A stretch of 64,000 nt of DNA from Eupeodes corollae (lineage: Eukaryota; Arthropoda; Insecta; Diptera; Syrphidae), in NCBI RefSeq assembly GCF_945859685.1, contig NC_079149.1, forward strand, positions 52,346,991 to 52,410,990, in the 5' to 3' direction. The translations under genes were made by a program, and so were the position numbers. This document shows, in pieces, positions 22,981-34,158 of this stretch (the first letter of the stretch is position 1; the number at the start of each line of letters is the position of its first letter). A model generated the notes under the pieces. That model did not search any database. It was not told where the DNA came from and was given only the letters and a program-made list of their open reading frames with translations.

Positions 22981-23689
22981 AAAGACTTACTAATAGGTAA
23001 ACCCTTAATAATAGATTGTTTAACATTTTGCGACATTGCTCTCATACTGTTTAAGTTCTTAGTTATGTTATTAAGAATGTTTGTTGCCAAGTGAAAGTAA
23101 TGTATTTTTAAATTTGTATTTAAACAATAAACAATAATCGTTACATTTACACTCGTTACTTTGTCAAACTATCGAGTATTTCAAAATGTTATTAAACTGT
23201 TCTTAATTTTTGTCGGGGTTTTTGTAATGAATTCTGTTAACCAAATTCAACAACCACCATTAAATTTCCTCTTTGAAAATGTTAAATAGTTTATACTCAA
23301 ACCATTAAGTAAATTATAAAAAAAATCCCTGGTTTTAAGACTTGCTAGTGTAGAGATGTGAAAATAATTCAAATTTGAAAAATCTGGTCTTTTAAAACTT
23401 TGCTATAATTGTTGTGCCTTTTTGACATTTTGGCTGGTGAATAAATTATCTCCCTTACACCAAAAGCTGCTTATGAGAATTAAAATAATATTTTCCTCTC
23501 GTTTCATCTGAATCTCTCCACTTAACGCCAATAGCGTTAAATACGGAAAGCAGTCACTCTAAACGTTTTATTTTCAAAATCTATTGATATAAATAATTTA
23601 ACACAAATTTTAGATTATTTTTAATATTTTGGCTTACAAAGTTTTGTATAGTAATTGCAAGTTTATTAGGAAATTGCAAAGCAGCAGAA
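22981..23689. other. AT-rich sequence, no gene seen
   Basis: Nothing recognisable. Confidence 0.35.
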
Positions 23690-24160
23690 CTTTAAAAAAA
23701 ATGGAGCAGCTCTACCTCTGATTGGCAACCAATCAAACATCGGTATACCCCTAGCTACTTGTAACGTAGGCTAAGGCATGATACTATGAAGAAAGCAAAC
23801 CACAGAAGGTCTAATACGACCACTTGTTGGTCAACCAAGTTAATTTGCTTTATGATAAACTCTAAAACTAATTTCGGTTGGTAGATTTCACATTAGCTCC
23901 GTTATAGGAGTTCTTACAAGATACTGCTTAATAGGAAGGCATGCTTTTCGACTTGGAGCTCCTGCAAACGATTTTTGCAGAATCTACATGGATTAAGAGG
24001 AAGTAAGGACTTTCTATCTTCATGTCCAGTCCTGTTAAAAAGTCGAATAATCCAACTTGGAGACTTTTACTACAATGATCCTAGTGAACGCTACTCAGTT
24101 AGCTCTAACTGATTAAACGAGTTTAGTAGATCGAAAGATCCATTGTTTTTTTCCTAAACA
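23690..24160 (+). mobile_element. LINE C-terminal fragment
   Basis: With frame shifts the plus strand reads SSVIGVLTRYCLIGRHAFRL followed by GAPANDFCRI and a decayed cysteine-histidine cluster. This is the C-terminal region seen after the RNase H domain in several insect LINE families. Only this 3' end is present. It lies just downstream of Cyp303a1 (in the P450's sense) and does not overlap its coding region. Confidence 0.6.
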
Positions 24161-24355
24161 GGTCTCCTTAAAAGCTGCAGATAGTAAATAATGTTTGTTT
24201 TTGACTACTCTACAAAATACCGTCATCAATTTTTGACGCATTTGATGCATATTCAAAAACGGTAGAAGAGTATCTTTTATAACCACTGATAATGAAATTG
24301 AATACATTTAATTTTGTACAAAGAAAAGCATTTTTAAATATTAATATATAAGAAC

Positions 24356-24361
24356 TTTATT
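24356..24361 (-). terminator. polyadenylation signal of Cyp303a1
   Basis: AATAAA on the minus strand, about 45 bases past the stop codon of the P450 gene. Confidence 0.6.
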
Positions 24362-24404
24362 TATTTTCCCTAATTCTGACTTAAAAATAACGATATTCTT
24401 GGAT

Positions 24405-26029
24405 CTAACACCGAGCTTCAACTAGAGCATTAAACAATTGCGGTCCAGCAGTGACTCCGTCTATTGGTTCATCGCTGGGAATTGGATCACCTTTTGGTAT
24501 TTTAAATGTAAAACTCTGCAAAAGTGTCGTCACAAAAAAGAAAATATTTTGTTTGCCTAACATTTCGCCCATACACCGATGTCGACCATAACCAAAAGCT
24601 GAAAAATCAGGTGCCTTAAATTTGCCATCAACAAAATAACGATCAGGCCAAAATCTCTCAGGATCAGGAAAGTCTTTGGAATTCATGAGCATACCGCGAA
24701 AACAAGCAACAACCATTGTATCCTGCGAAAAGAAAAAAAGAAAATGACCTTGGACTTAAGTATGAGCCAGTTAAGATTTAGACTAAATGAAATACCTTTG
24801 GAATATGGTATCCACAAAGTCTGGTATCTTTTAAAGCTCGATGTGGAACGCCAAATGTGTTTCCCATGAAAAATCTCAACGCTTCATAAACAATTGCTTC
24901 GCAATATGGCAGGCTGAAAAAATACAATCAAACTAATTGTTTGGAAAGCAAATTAAATTTACTTGGGCTTATCTTCCCAACATGGCTGCCTTTCACGACC
25001 AATAACGGAATCCAACTCCGACTGTGCTTTCTTTTGAATCTCTGGATTCTTTGCCATTTGGAGGAATGCAAAACCCAAACTTTTATTTGTGGTTTCCGAT
25101 CCAGCCAAAAACAGATCCAAACAAACCGAAAGCAGTTGTTCATCCGAAAACGACTCAGGGTGTCCTGGTTTAGCTATCTCCTGCAAGTAGGCATCCATTA
25201 GATCTCTTGGTGGAGCATCAAGGTTCAGTGTTTGACGATGTTCTTCGACTTCTTGCCGAAGAAACGCGTAGAATCTACGATGCGACTCGACAAAACCATT
25301 AAATCCTGAGAATTCTGGAGCCAAATATCTCATAAAAGGAAACTGACTGAACATAGATCCAATCATGTCTACGTTCTTCAGAAGTTCATAGAACATATTC
25401 AGAAGTGACATAACATCGTCACTTTCACGATCGTATCTCTTACTAGCCATAAGTCGCCATAAACTATTTAGTACAAATACAGGAAACAGGTCTTGCATGT
25501 AAATAATTGCACTTTTGCCTCCTCCTTCTTTATCGATTCTCTTTCGTATATCATCAGCCAAATATTGTGCTTCTTCTTGAACAAAAATTATAATGTCCCG
25601 ACGGGTGAATCCAAAGTCCTTAAGATGACGAATTATAAATCGACGTTGTTCCACCCAAAAGCCTTCGTCAGCTAAGAGTATGCCTTTCTTGGAGTTAAAG
25701 GTTCGAGTGCGATAGAATAGACCCTCCGGACGGCCATCAAGATCTTCATTGAAGCCCATTTCTTGGATGGCATTTTTATAGTAGGCTACCACCACTTGGT
25801 CTTTGCCAATTTTCAATCCATAAACTCCATAGGGGTTGACAAAAGTTTTGACCAGTTCATCAATTACTCGGCAGAAGAGACCAGTTTTAAGGCGCAGCTG
25901 GGACAGTTGAAGTGCACATCCAACGATAGGATACCATCGTGGTCCAGGAGGGAAATTTTCTGGTTTCTTGCAATCCCAAAACAGGAAGAGAAGTATCAGG
26001 ATAGAGAAGAATATTACTGTATAGAACAT
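24405..26029 (-). CDS. Cyp303a1: cytochrome P450, Cyp303a1 orthologue (3 exons)
   Basis: Complete microsomal P450 of 500 residues. Exons on the minus strand are 26029-24963, 24913-24796 and 24722-24405; introns are 49 and 73 bases, both GT-AG. The ATG at 26029 opens a hydrophobic ER anchor (residues 2-18) followed by the proline hinge FPPGPRWYPIVG. The I-helix oxygen-binding motif AGSETT is at 309-314, the K-helix EALR at 366-369, and PERF at 416-419. The heme loop FGYGRHRCMG has its cysteine ligand at 445. The sequence reads as CYP303A1 over its length (YGLKIGKD, FAFLQMAKNPEIQ, MVVACFRGML). In Drosophila that gene (nompH) is expressed in sensory organs, is needed for bristle and adult development, and is single-copy and conserved; that part is family knowledge. 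No damage is seen, so the gene should be functional. Confidence 0.95.
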
Positions 26030-26159
26030 TGCGAGAAAATCTATAAGGAAAATAATATATTAATAATTTATTGAAATATTATTAATCAAATAATGTTTTA
26101 AAATCTAAAGAGCTCAGATCAATAGTCATGTGGCAGGACTCGGTCAGATCCAATCACTT

Positions 26160-26700
26160 TAGCAATACGGCTATTATAATTTGGTGTGTTTTAAAGGTTG
26201 GTGGAGTAATTGGTCCTAACTTCTTTTAAAGACGATGCTGGCCTGTGACATTGTGGTTAATGGCGACAGCTGTGGAAAGATTCGTTCATCAATTTTGCAC
26301 GAGCTGTGGTTTTAACGAGATGGCCCAATATGTCACACAGCTTGTGCCACAATTTATTTAGTGAAGGAAACGTTTAGTTAATTGACTTTTAGGATATCAC
26401 AATTTTCGTTGGGGATATGTGAAGTCACTAGTCTAAGCCGATAAGCTACAAACGATTGACTACTATGAATACAACATTAACCAAGTTATTGCCCATACAC
26501 GGCCACAAATGTTTCAAAAATGTCTTCGAAAATTGGACCTCCAGATTAGAATATGTCACGGACAGCCTTGGCGATCATATGTCAGAAATCATACTTATAA
26601 ATATTAGAAAACTATCTTTTGAATAAATAAAATTTCATGTCAATTTACAAAAACCATCTTTGTTAAATCCCTTTTTAAAGTTCTATAATCCAAAAAAAAG
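26160..26700 (+). pseudogene. mariner transposase, 3' half, heavily decayed
   Basis: Fragments readable with many shifts include GGVIGPNFF, MAQYVTQLVPQ (out-of-frame copy of the GATCHTA region), FRWGYVKSLV and YEYNINQVIAHTRPQM. The order matches the C-terminal half of the mariner at 45.3-45.8 kb. The catalytic residues are lost. It lies just upstream of Cyp303a1, head to tail with nothing else between them. Confidence 0.65.
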
Positions 26701-26849
26701 ATACAGTAAGATTATTGCACTTGATACTTTAAAGGAAATTGATGAAATCTGGCTTTTTGTTTCAAAAAGTCCTTATACTTGGGATTTAAAATCATTAATT
26801 TAAAGTTGTTTTAGATGTATTAAAGTCTGCAACTTATAATGTACAGAAC

Positions 26850-27210
26850 TCCGTTTTGTCCCCGACGCGAGATATACATACCATTCTAATGAAACTGAAC
26901 ATCTCGATATTCTTAGCATGCGCACCAGCTACCGCTTCTTTTCGCCAAATTGTCTCATCTCTCCAGCAACTTACTTAAGCTTTTTGGGAAGTATTTAAAG
27001 AAAAGCTTATTTTGAAAGTTTATGTAAGATTTGTGACATAATTAACTTAATAACTTCACTTCGAACATCGTTGAAGGTAATGCCGCACACTTTTTACCAT
27101 TATTTTAACGGACTATATTCTATGTTGTAGAGAAGTTCGTTTTTTAGCCGTACTGCGAGAATGTGGAATTCTTTCTTTATGTTTTAAAATGCCAATTGCA
27201 CTTAAGATTT
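26850..27210 (+). mobile_element. Jockey/CR1-like LINE, 3' terminal fragment
   Basis: Plus-strand text includes SPATYLSFLGSI and SSFFSRTARMWNS. Both match the minus-strand LINE at 58.4-60.9 kb (APASYLSFLDSI, DSFFSRTTRMWNA). Only the region after the reverse transcriptase is present, in broken frames. Confidence 0.65.
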
Positions 27211-27845
27211 TGACTTATACGAGGTTTCAAGGTTTCAGGTGAGGTAACATTAGAATCTCTAAGACCTAATGGTAAACTTTTTTTAAAAAAACAATGCAAC
27301 TAAAGTAAGTTTGAGACAGGTATTATTTTGTACAGTATCTTGAGTAAATAGTTTATTTTCTCATATTTTGAGTTTAGACATAAGTAGTTTAGATATGTAT
27401 TAAACTGACACTCATTTTTAAAAAAATCCAGAACAACAAATAAAGCAAATTTTTAAGTGAATTACAAAAATTGGAAGATGTTAAAAAGAAGTGAAAAAGC
27501 GGAAATCACACTCCTTGCTACTAAAAATCCTTATCGGGAGAAAAGACAGATTAAAACCATTTATTGGGCTGAGATTCTGAATGGAACCATAAATTATTCA
27601 CTTCAAGTTGCCGGAAAACATTAATGGTCAAAAATATTAAGAGTTTCTTCAAAAGACAGGCTGTTTAAAACTAATACTGTGGCCTTCAAGTTCACCGAAC
27701 CATTGATTTGCAAAAAAAAAAAAATAGTACAGCAGGGGCTCGAAAAAGCGTATCGAGGCAACTATGGACTAATACATTTGTGCAGATTGTGTATATATAA
27801 TTGGAAAACAAATATGTATTATGTATACATATAAGATAAAACAAC
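27211..27845. other. AT-rich sequence, no gene seen
   Basis: Nothing recognisable before the R1 terminus at 27850. Confidence 0.35.
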
Positions 27846-27849
27846 AAAA

Positions 27850-27990
27850 ATAGGCTGGGGTGCGACCCACACTGATAACTTCCCATCCCGTCTGTCTATT
27901 TGTTTTGCTTAAAAGTTTGCAGGTTTTCGTGTTTTATTAAAAAAAGGTGTCAGTTGAATTATTCTTGAACATTTTAATTTTTACAAAGAT
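27850..27990 (-). repeat. R1-family repeat, terminal fragment
   Basis: Minus-strand copy of the R1 right terminus (GATGGGAAGTTATCAGTGTG near 27885-27866), followed by a short piece of body. It is inverted relative to the copies at 30-38 kb. Confidence 0.7.
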
Positions 27991-28307
27991 AAAACGTCAA
28001 AGTTTTAATACTCGAGCAAATGCATATTAGCTCTATAAATAACCTATCCACGTTAGGTACTTAACGCTATTCGAAATTATAACATTTGGAAATCGGTATT
28101 ATTGTTGAGTAACTTTCTATGCGAGGAACACGAATTTCCATCAAAAACTCCTTGTCGCTACTTTTGCTAATGAACAAAATCATCCCACTCACAGATTTGA
28201 AGGATTCTGTTTACTATTTACCTCAAGTGCCATGACACATGAAACTTACAAGTGCAATGCTTACACTTTAATTCGTTTAAGTTATGGGTTTAAATAAGTA
28301 AATAAAT

Positions 28308-28564
28308 TGGGTGGCGCAATATTCCGTTGTGAACTTGGGCCTAGTGACTTACAACACTCAACCATTCCTGTATGCGAGTAATTGCAGGGATTGAGGGGAC
28401 CTACATTGTATATGCCGAATCCGAACTGCTAATTTACTCTTGGACAATTTGTAAATTCCTCGCAAGAGGCATTACCCGTGCAAATAACTTTAGGTGGCAC
28501 AGGCGGGATCGAACCCAAGACCTCTCGCATGACAGTCAAACGCACTAACCATTATGCCACGGGT
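28308..28564 (-). mobile_element. tRNA-derived SINE, best copy
   Basis: Read on the minus strand from 28564, the element starts with a tRNA-like head. Its polymerase III A box is TGGCATAATGG, an anticodon-like loop CTGTCAT suggests tRNA-Asp (GTC) ancestry, and the B box is GGTTCGATCCC. A tRNA-unrelated body of about 190 bases follows and ends in ATTGGGTGGCGC-like text in reverse, then an AT-rich tail. Two poorer copies lie at 17295 and 32757. It is not a functional tRNA gene, because the acceptor stem does not close and the body is shared between copies. Confidence 0.8.
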
Positions 28565-30289
28565 ATGGATTTACCGTGAAAAAATGTATCTTAAACGTTT
28601 TTTAGACCTATATTGTGATCCCGTTTCAAAAGATAATAAAAGTCGAAAATTTAGAGACATGACTATATAAGTGACGTTAACATTTAAACTTAAACAAGAT
28701 AATGCTCCAAAAATGTCTGAGACAAAGGAAATGTCGATTCCAATGAATTTTTCAAATCTGAACTGCATAACTCTTTACATAAGAAGGACCCCCGAGATTA
28801 CTTTTTAGTTAGAGTTCAATATATCTTCCTTTTTGCTTTTTTTTACAATATCATTTAAAAAATAACATATAAATATCCTATTCACATTTATTAAATAATT
28901 TTATTTTTAAAATTATAACAGTTCAACTGACCATACTTGAAAACTGAACTTACGCAATAAAAAATAAATAAGTTAACTTCCGGGTACATATAAGTTTCAA
29001 TTAAAAGTCTTTATTGAAATTAAATTTATTATGCAAATAAACACAACTTATTTTGCCACACAGTTCATTTCACAACACTCAATAATTTCCTTTAATACAA
29101 TTTATATTATATTATGAGATTGTATAACACATCGATAAAGTAACGAGTTCACAACTCTTCTCGATTCAAAAGAAATTCACTTTCACTTGTTTTGAAGAAT
29201 GAATCAGTAGAGTCTTCCCTTGAGAGATAACCTGACCAAATGGCTAACACAACTCGAACTAAAATTACAGATTTACTCGGATTCGACTTTTATATGAATC
29301 TCTTCGATGGTAATTCAAATGTGCATCTTTTGAAATGGAAGGGGTTGTTGGACAGGAAACTGCAAACAACTTGTCTTAAACTACTACTGCATCATCTCGC
29401 TTGCCGGCTGGCCACTACCACTTAACTCAAAAGTGTAAAGTTGGTTACCTGAATATACTGATGCTTATACCACCAGTTTTATGGAGCAGTTGTTGCACTA
29501 TGTGAGGGTGCAAAAGTACATTGATTAACTTCATCTAAACGTTACATGCAACACAAGACACAACCAGTTGTTAATTCAAAGAAATGGGTAAGCCAATACA
29601 AACTGAAATATACGAGTATCATTGATATCTTTATTATCTTCTTGAGGTTTTTTCTTGTTTAAGGTCGGCAGACTAGAGGGGCTTAAAGCCATAGGCTACA
29701 GTAAATAAACTTTGTCTTTGAAATTTGAAGGAGCAATTGCAGTAACATTGAAAGTAATTTCATACAAAAAAATCCTTACGGCCGCTACTTTTAGTGGTAG
29801 ACTAGGAAACCCGTCTATCACAAAAAAACGCATTTGATGATTAAATATGTTTTCTGGCATATGGCATCTGCGACTGCACTTTATGAACACAGCCGAACAC
29901 AGTGCTTCAACGAAAAGAAGTCGAAAAGTATCAAACCATAAGGACAGGTCTATTTCTTGAGATAATTCGCTGTTTAAGAACTTATATAATAAAATGATTT
30001 TAAGCGAAGTTTGCATGTGAAAGGGTCGATCTTACGAAAGTTGTTATAAATAAATATACATCAAATCCGTTTTTAAGTTGATTAAGTTTTATTTTTTACA
30101 AATAAACTCACAATGAAAAAAGAACATTTTTATTAAGTATGTTTTCTCAAGAAAGAACAATTGCCAAACATTCAAGTAAACACAAAAAGTACGCGTACTG
30201 TACGCCCAAGTGTATGTTTTTAAAAAAATTGTTATTTGCAACACAATACACACTTCTTATTGTTGACCACATTTAAATATGTTAAAATC
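28565..30289. other. AT-rich sequence, no gene recognised
   Basis: Short open frames at 29240-29425 and on the minus strand at 30016-29696 have no recognisable products. No named repeat was found. Confidence 0.35.
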
Positions 30290-30989
30290 TTCTTTTTAAC
30301 TTTCCATAGGAAGTTATTGTAATGGGTCCGATTTGTCGAATTGATAATTTTAACATTTCTCGACGTTTCAAGGTCCCTAGAGTCGAAATAAAAGATTTTT
30401 ACAAAGATGTCTCTGTGTGCGACATTTATTTCGTCGTCCATAGCTCAAGAACCGGAAGGGATATCGACTTCAAATAAATTTTGTTATACAGATAATAATG
30501 CAGAAAGGGCTCTCAAGAAAATTGCGTGGGTGGTTTTTTTACCATAGCACTTTAAAAAAAGTTGAACATTTTGATTAAACCTAAATATCTCACGAACTCA
30601 TAACGCTAGAAACTTGAATTAAATGTATTATTATATATTGTAGCGTAATACCAACCCAGTAGCTATATTTTTGAAAAAAAAATCCAATGAACGGTTATTT
30701 TATAAATCAAATCAACTGAAAAATAAAATTGTCACATCGAAAATTTTACGAATACAAAATGATTTTACTGCCAAAACAATTTTGTACAACGAAAAATAGT
30801 GTTTTTAACGTCTGGTAAAATTTTGAGGAAAATTAAATTGACTGTTTTTTTATAAAAAATAAAAACTTAAAAAAACTATTAGTCAAAGTTGGTAAAAATT
30901 TACTTTCGACTCAAATAGCTTTTTCAAAAATTAAAAATATTGTCTTCAAACTTTTTTTTATTTCACAAATAATTTTTTTCGATATTTCC

Positions 30990-32048
30990 CTTTTCGTAAT
31001 TTTCGAAACGATAATCGTCACAACGATTATCATTAACGATGTCGTCAATACTTTGCTTCACGTAACTTTATCACTATCGTCTCGTCATTCCTTATCAGTA
31101 TAAGAGCGTTCAGTATATTTTAAATACTCTTATACTATGACTGAAATGTCAAAATAAACTCAACGAAGTATAATGTGTGTTCAATAACTTAAAAATGTTA
31201 TAAAACTTCGTTTCTGTCTTTGGGAAATTTTGAAAATTTGCAAAAACTGTATACATGTCAACTATTTTGTGATGTTTATTGTTATTGTTACTTTTTGTGT
31301 TTTTATTTGTTGCCGCCGACGATAAAACTATTAGATCAAAATGTCTATTTCATGTCTGATATTTTTGTGAATCAGCTGTAATAATAAACCCAATGCTGTG
31401 CAAGAGAAGGAAGATAAGACTCCATTTTATTTAAAATGAACATAACTTGGCTTCAAAAATATATTTTGTTTAACTACTTAGGATTACTGCATTGTACAAG
31501 AGCGATACTAAAATCATTGCCTGTCGAATATACCAATGTTCCTCCGCCCCAAAAAGTTTCAATAGCTACAGCAAATTTTAATATTGAAGGTATTTACATA
31601 TGTAAGTAGAACGACAACCATCTGGCGAATTTATTGTTTCCAATATCATTATAAAGTCCTCTTTTACAATTCGAAAACTACAATTGTTTTATTTATTTAA
31701 CAACAATTTAGAGAGATTACTAAGGTTTTGTATATACAAAAAATGATACATATAGGTTAGAAAAGATAGAAGATTCAATTCATCTCTTAATTTTCTTCGG
31801 AACCGAATTAATTGTGTTTTATTTTAATTTTTATTTTCATATTGTAATAAAACTAAACTACACCGAAACATTTTTATTTCAATTTGCTGGGTTATCAATG
31901 GAAATTTATAGCAGACGATACCTACTTAGCTATCGTGGAAACGCTATCGTTTTGACGATACCACTTTGACGATTATCGTCTTACGTGAAGTGAGACTATC
32001 GTCGAAAGCTTTCGTCTAACGATTATCATTTTACGGAATGAGTCCCCC
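30990..32048. mobile_element. unclassified insertion with CGATAATCGT-rich inverted arms
   Basis: The segment breaks R1 copy I. Its left arm (about 30995-31100) and right arm (about 31910-32040) are both dense in CGAT/ATCG palindromes such as CGATAATCGT and CGATTATCGT. Both carry TTCACGTAA in opposite orientation, so the ends look like diverged inverted repeats. The outer right end reads CATTTTACGGAATGAGTCCC. The middle contains a 57-codon frame (31436-31609). Class unknown; a DNA element is likely. Confidence 0.55.
31436..31609 (+). other. short ORF resembling a secretory first exon, inside the insertion
   Basis: The ATG at 31436 opens 57 codons ending at TAG 31607-31609. The start, MNITWLQKYILFNYLGLLHC, looks like a signal peptide (polar start, hydrophobic core); a proline-rich patch VPPPQK follows. 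Two good donor-like sites sit near its end (GAAGGTATTT and TATGTAAGTA). It may therefore be a first coding exon captured by, or belonging to, the mobile element. I recognise no family. It could also be chance. Confidence 0.3.
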
Positions 32049-32756
32049 GTAGTTTTTTTTTAATAAAAATCCCCAAGTTCGTCTTTTCAAAAAAATGCAA
32101 ATTTGGTAAAAATTGATGTTCGGTTCTTGATATCTCTCAAATTAATTTCATTCATCCATTTTGTAAAAATTTTAAAAATGCTACTAAAATAGGTAAACAT
32201 TTGTTTTTAAAATCTATTTAAAAAAAATAGATTTTCAAACTAAACTATTTCTTTAAATGAAAAATATTGTTTGTAATTATAAGATGTTCTCAACACAAAA
32301 TCCTACAAACTTTTAAGCAAAACAAATCGACAGACGGGATGGGAAGTTATCAGTGTGGGTCGCATCTTTTTTGATTGTACTAATTACAATTCAATAAAGT
32401 TAAGTGATGAGATTTGACAAAATGTCCCACAGAAAAATATATTTAAGAAAAAAAGGAAAAAGTTGGTATATATTGTAAGACAAAAAAGATTATAACAGTT
32501 TTTTTCGTTCAATTTTCGTTCAATGTTACAAAATGAAAATTCACGACCAATTGAAGTACAATTCTCACATTAGTACTATAAAAACTCATCTATATTACAA
32601 GCACAGCTACATAAATTTAAGGCTTAAGTCGATATTTAAAAAACAAGCCTATTTTTCTTGACTTCTATGCTATAAGGAAATTTTTAATCGATTCGATTTT
32701 TTGAATTGAAATTTTTTACATCTCTCGACGTTTTAAGGATCATAGAATTTATAGGT

Positions 32757-32975
32757 ACCCGTGGCGTGATGTTTAGTGCATTAGACTGTCATGCTTGCCT
32801 TTGCCATCTAAGTTCTTTTTCACGATTACTGCCTCTTACGAAGAATTAACAAATCCTCTATTTTCTTGTCATAAAAGTGCTTTCGTTCGGATTCGGCTTA
32901 AAATTGTAGGTCTTCTCCATCCTTGACAACATTACTCAACAGAATCTATTGAGAATTGTAAGTCAATAGGACGAA
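32757..32975 (+). mobile_element. tRNA-derived SINE inserted in R1 copy II
   Basis: It starts ACCCGTGGCGTGATGTTTAG, matching the SINE head of the 28.5-kb copy, and runs through CGGATTCGGCTTAAAATTGTAGG to ATTGTAAGTCAATAGGAC. The B box is decayed. GAATTTAT just outside each end (32746 and 32972) is a candidate target-site duplication. Confidence 0.7.
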
Positions 32976-33018
32976 TTTATTTATTTTTTATATCTGAGTG
33001 CGTGAGTACGAACTTTTG

Positions 33019-34158
33019 TACAGGGTTATCCATTTTGCGGTTTTAAAAGTAAACTTTAATAAAACACATATTAAATATTTGTTTTCATGATATTTCTTTC
33101 ATTGTAAAGTTTGAACGCTGAAATTATGTGTGAAATACTACACATTGCGCATTGTTGCAATCATCGATTCTTTTCAGGTAATTTTCGACCACTTTTTGAC
33201 ACGTATTGGAAAGTATCTCAGCCATAACTTGACGAATGTTCGTTTTTTTTTAGTGCTCAAGAGTTAAAGTTTTATCTGCATAAACACGGTCTTTCTCCTA
33301 GCTCCACAAAATCCATCGAAGTCAAATCGCATGATCTTGGTTGCCAGTTGATATCGCCATGACGAAGAATTACGCTCCCAGGAAAGCCATATTTGCTTGA
33401 GTTGAAACCACACATCCTCCAAGTCATATCGTTATCATATGACCATAACTCTCCGAATTGACGGGGACAGTCGTTCCATCGTCGTTTTCGAAAAAGTATG
33501 GTCCAATCAAACTTCCGGACCAAAGAGCGCACCAAACCTCTCTTCACTTACTTGAGGATTCTCAGAGCCCAAAATACGACAATTTTGTTTAATAACATAA
33601 CCACAGAGTGCGAAATGTGCTTCGTCGCTGAAGAACATTTTGTTGGAAAAATCGCCGTCCAGCGCTTGTTGTTGAAGCACCCATTCGACGTATCTTCGAC
33701 GTTATGAGTGGTCAGTTGGCTTCAGTTGTTGTGTGAGCTGGACTTTATATGGATGTGCAATAAGAGAGTCCTAGTTCCTGGAAACGAGGAATCGACACAA
33801 TCGGGTCTTCGGCAGCACTTTCACTTACAGCAGCGATATTTTCAGTGGTACGAGCAAAGCGATTATGGACAGGCCTTAGAGTATCTGTAACCAATCCAGT
33901 CTCTTCAAATTTCTTCACAATTTTGACAATTGCTTACGAAGTTGGACGATTATATAAACAATAATATCCTCTTATAAAGCACGATATGTGGCTGTGACAG
34001 AATCACCAATTTTGATGTAGGTTTTAACAATTTTAATGCTTTGCTCTATAGTTAAGCAAAAATCATCATCGTAAATCAAAAATTGGTTAAAAAACTAATT
34101 TCGACAGAAGTCGAACTCCAGCACTATACTTTTGAAACCACAAATGGATAACCTGTTA
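33019..34158 (-). mobile_element. mariner element with ~30-bp inverted repeats, dead
   Basis: The ends match in inverted orientation: CAGGGTTATCCATTTTGCGG at 33021 against the complement of CCACAAATGGATAACCTG near 34138-34155. Each side is flanked by TA. Total length, about 1.14 kb, is slightly short for mariner. On the minus strand, frames contain GYVIKQNCRILGSENPQV, the VNSESYGHMIT block and NWQPRSCDLTSMDFVELGE, the degraded equivalent of the PPRSCDLTPLDYFLWG third-aspartate block. Internal deletions and shifts are many. It interrupts R1 copy II. Confidence 0.82.

Larger units (their letters stand above)
30290..32375 (+). repeat. R1 repeat copy I, interrupted by a 1-kb insertion
   Basis: This non-coding repeat begins AACTTTCCATAGGAAGTTAT at 30299 and includes the block CTCGACGTTTCAAGGTCCCT. 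It continues with ATCTC-rich text (AAGAACCGGAAGGGATATC, GGGCTCTCAAGAAAATTGCG) and ends with GATGGGAAGTTATCAGTGTG at 32338. The body is interrupted at about 30990-32048 by an unrelated insertion; before and after it the text aligns with 37470-37540 of copy III. No coding capacity was seen. Confidence 0.75.

Noticed and set aside
28490..28564. tRNA gene (Asp-like) on the minus strand
   Set aside because: A and B boxes are present, but the acceptor arm does not pair and the same head and body recur at 17295 and 32757, so it is a SINE head.
29240..29425. 61-codon plus-strand frame beginning MANTTRTKITDLLGFDF
   Set aside because: No family recognised and no upstream promoter or polyadenylation signal that sets it apart from background.
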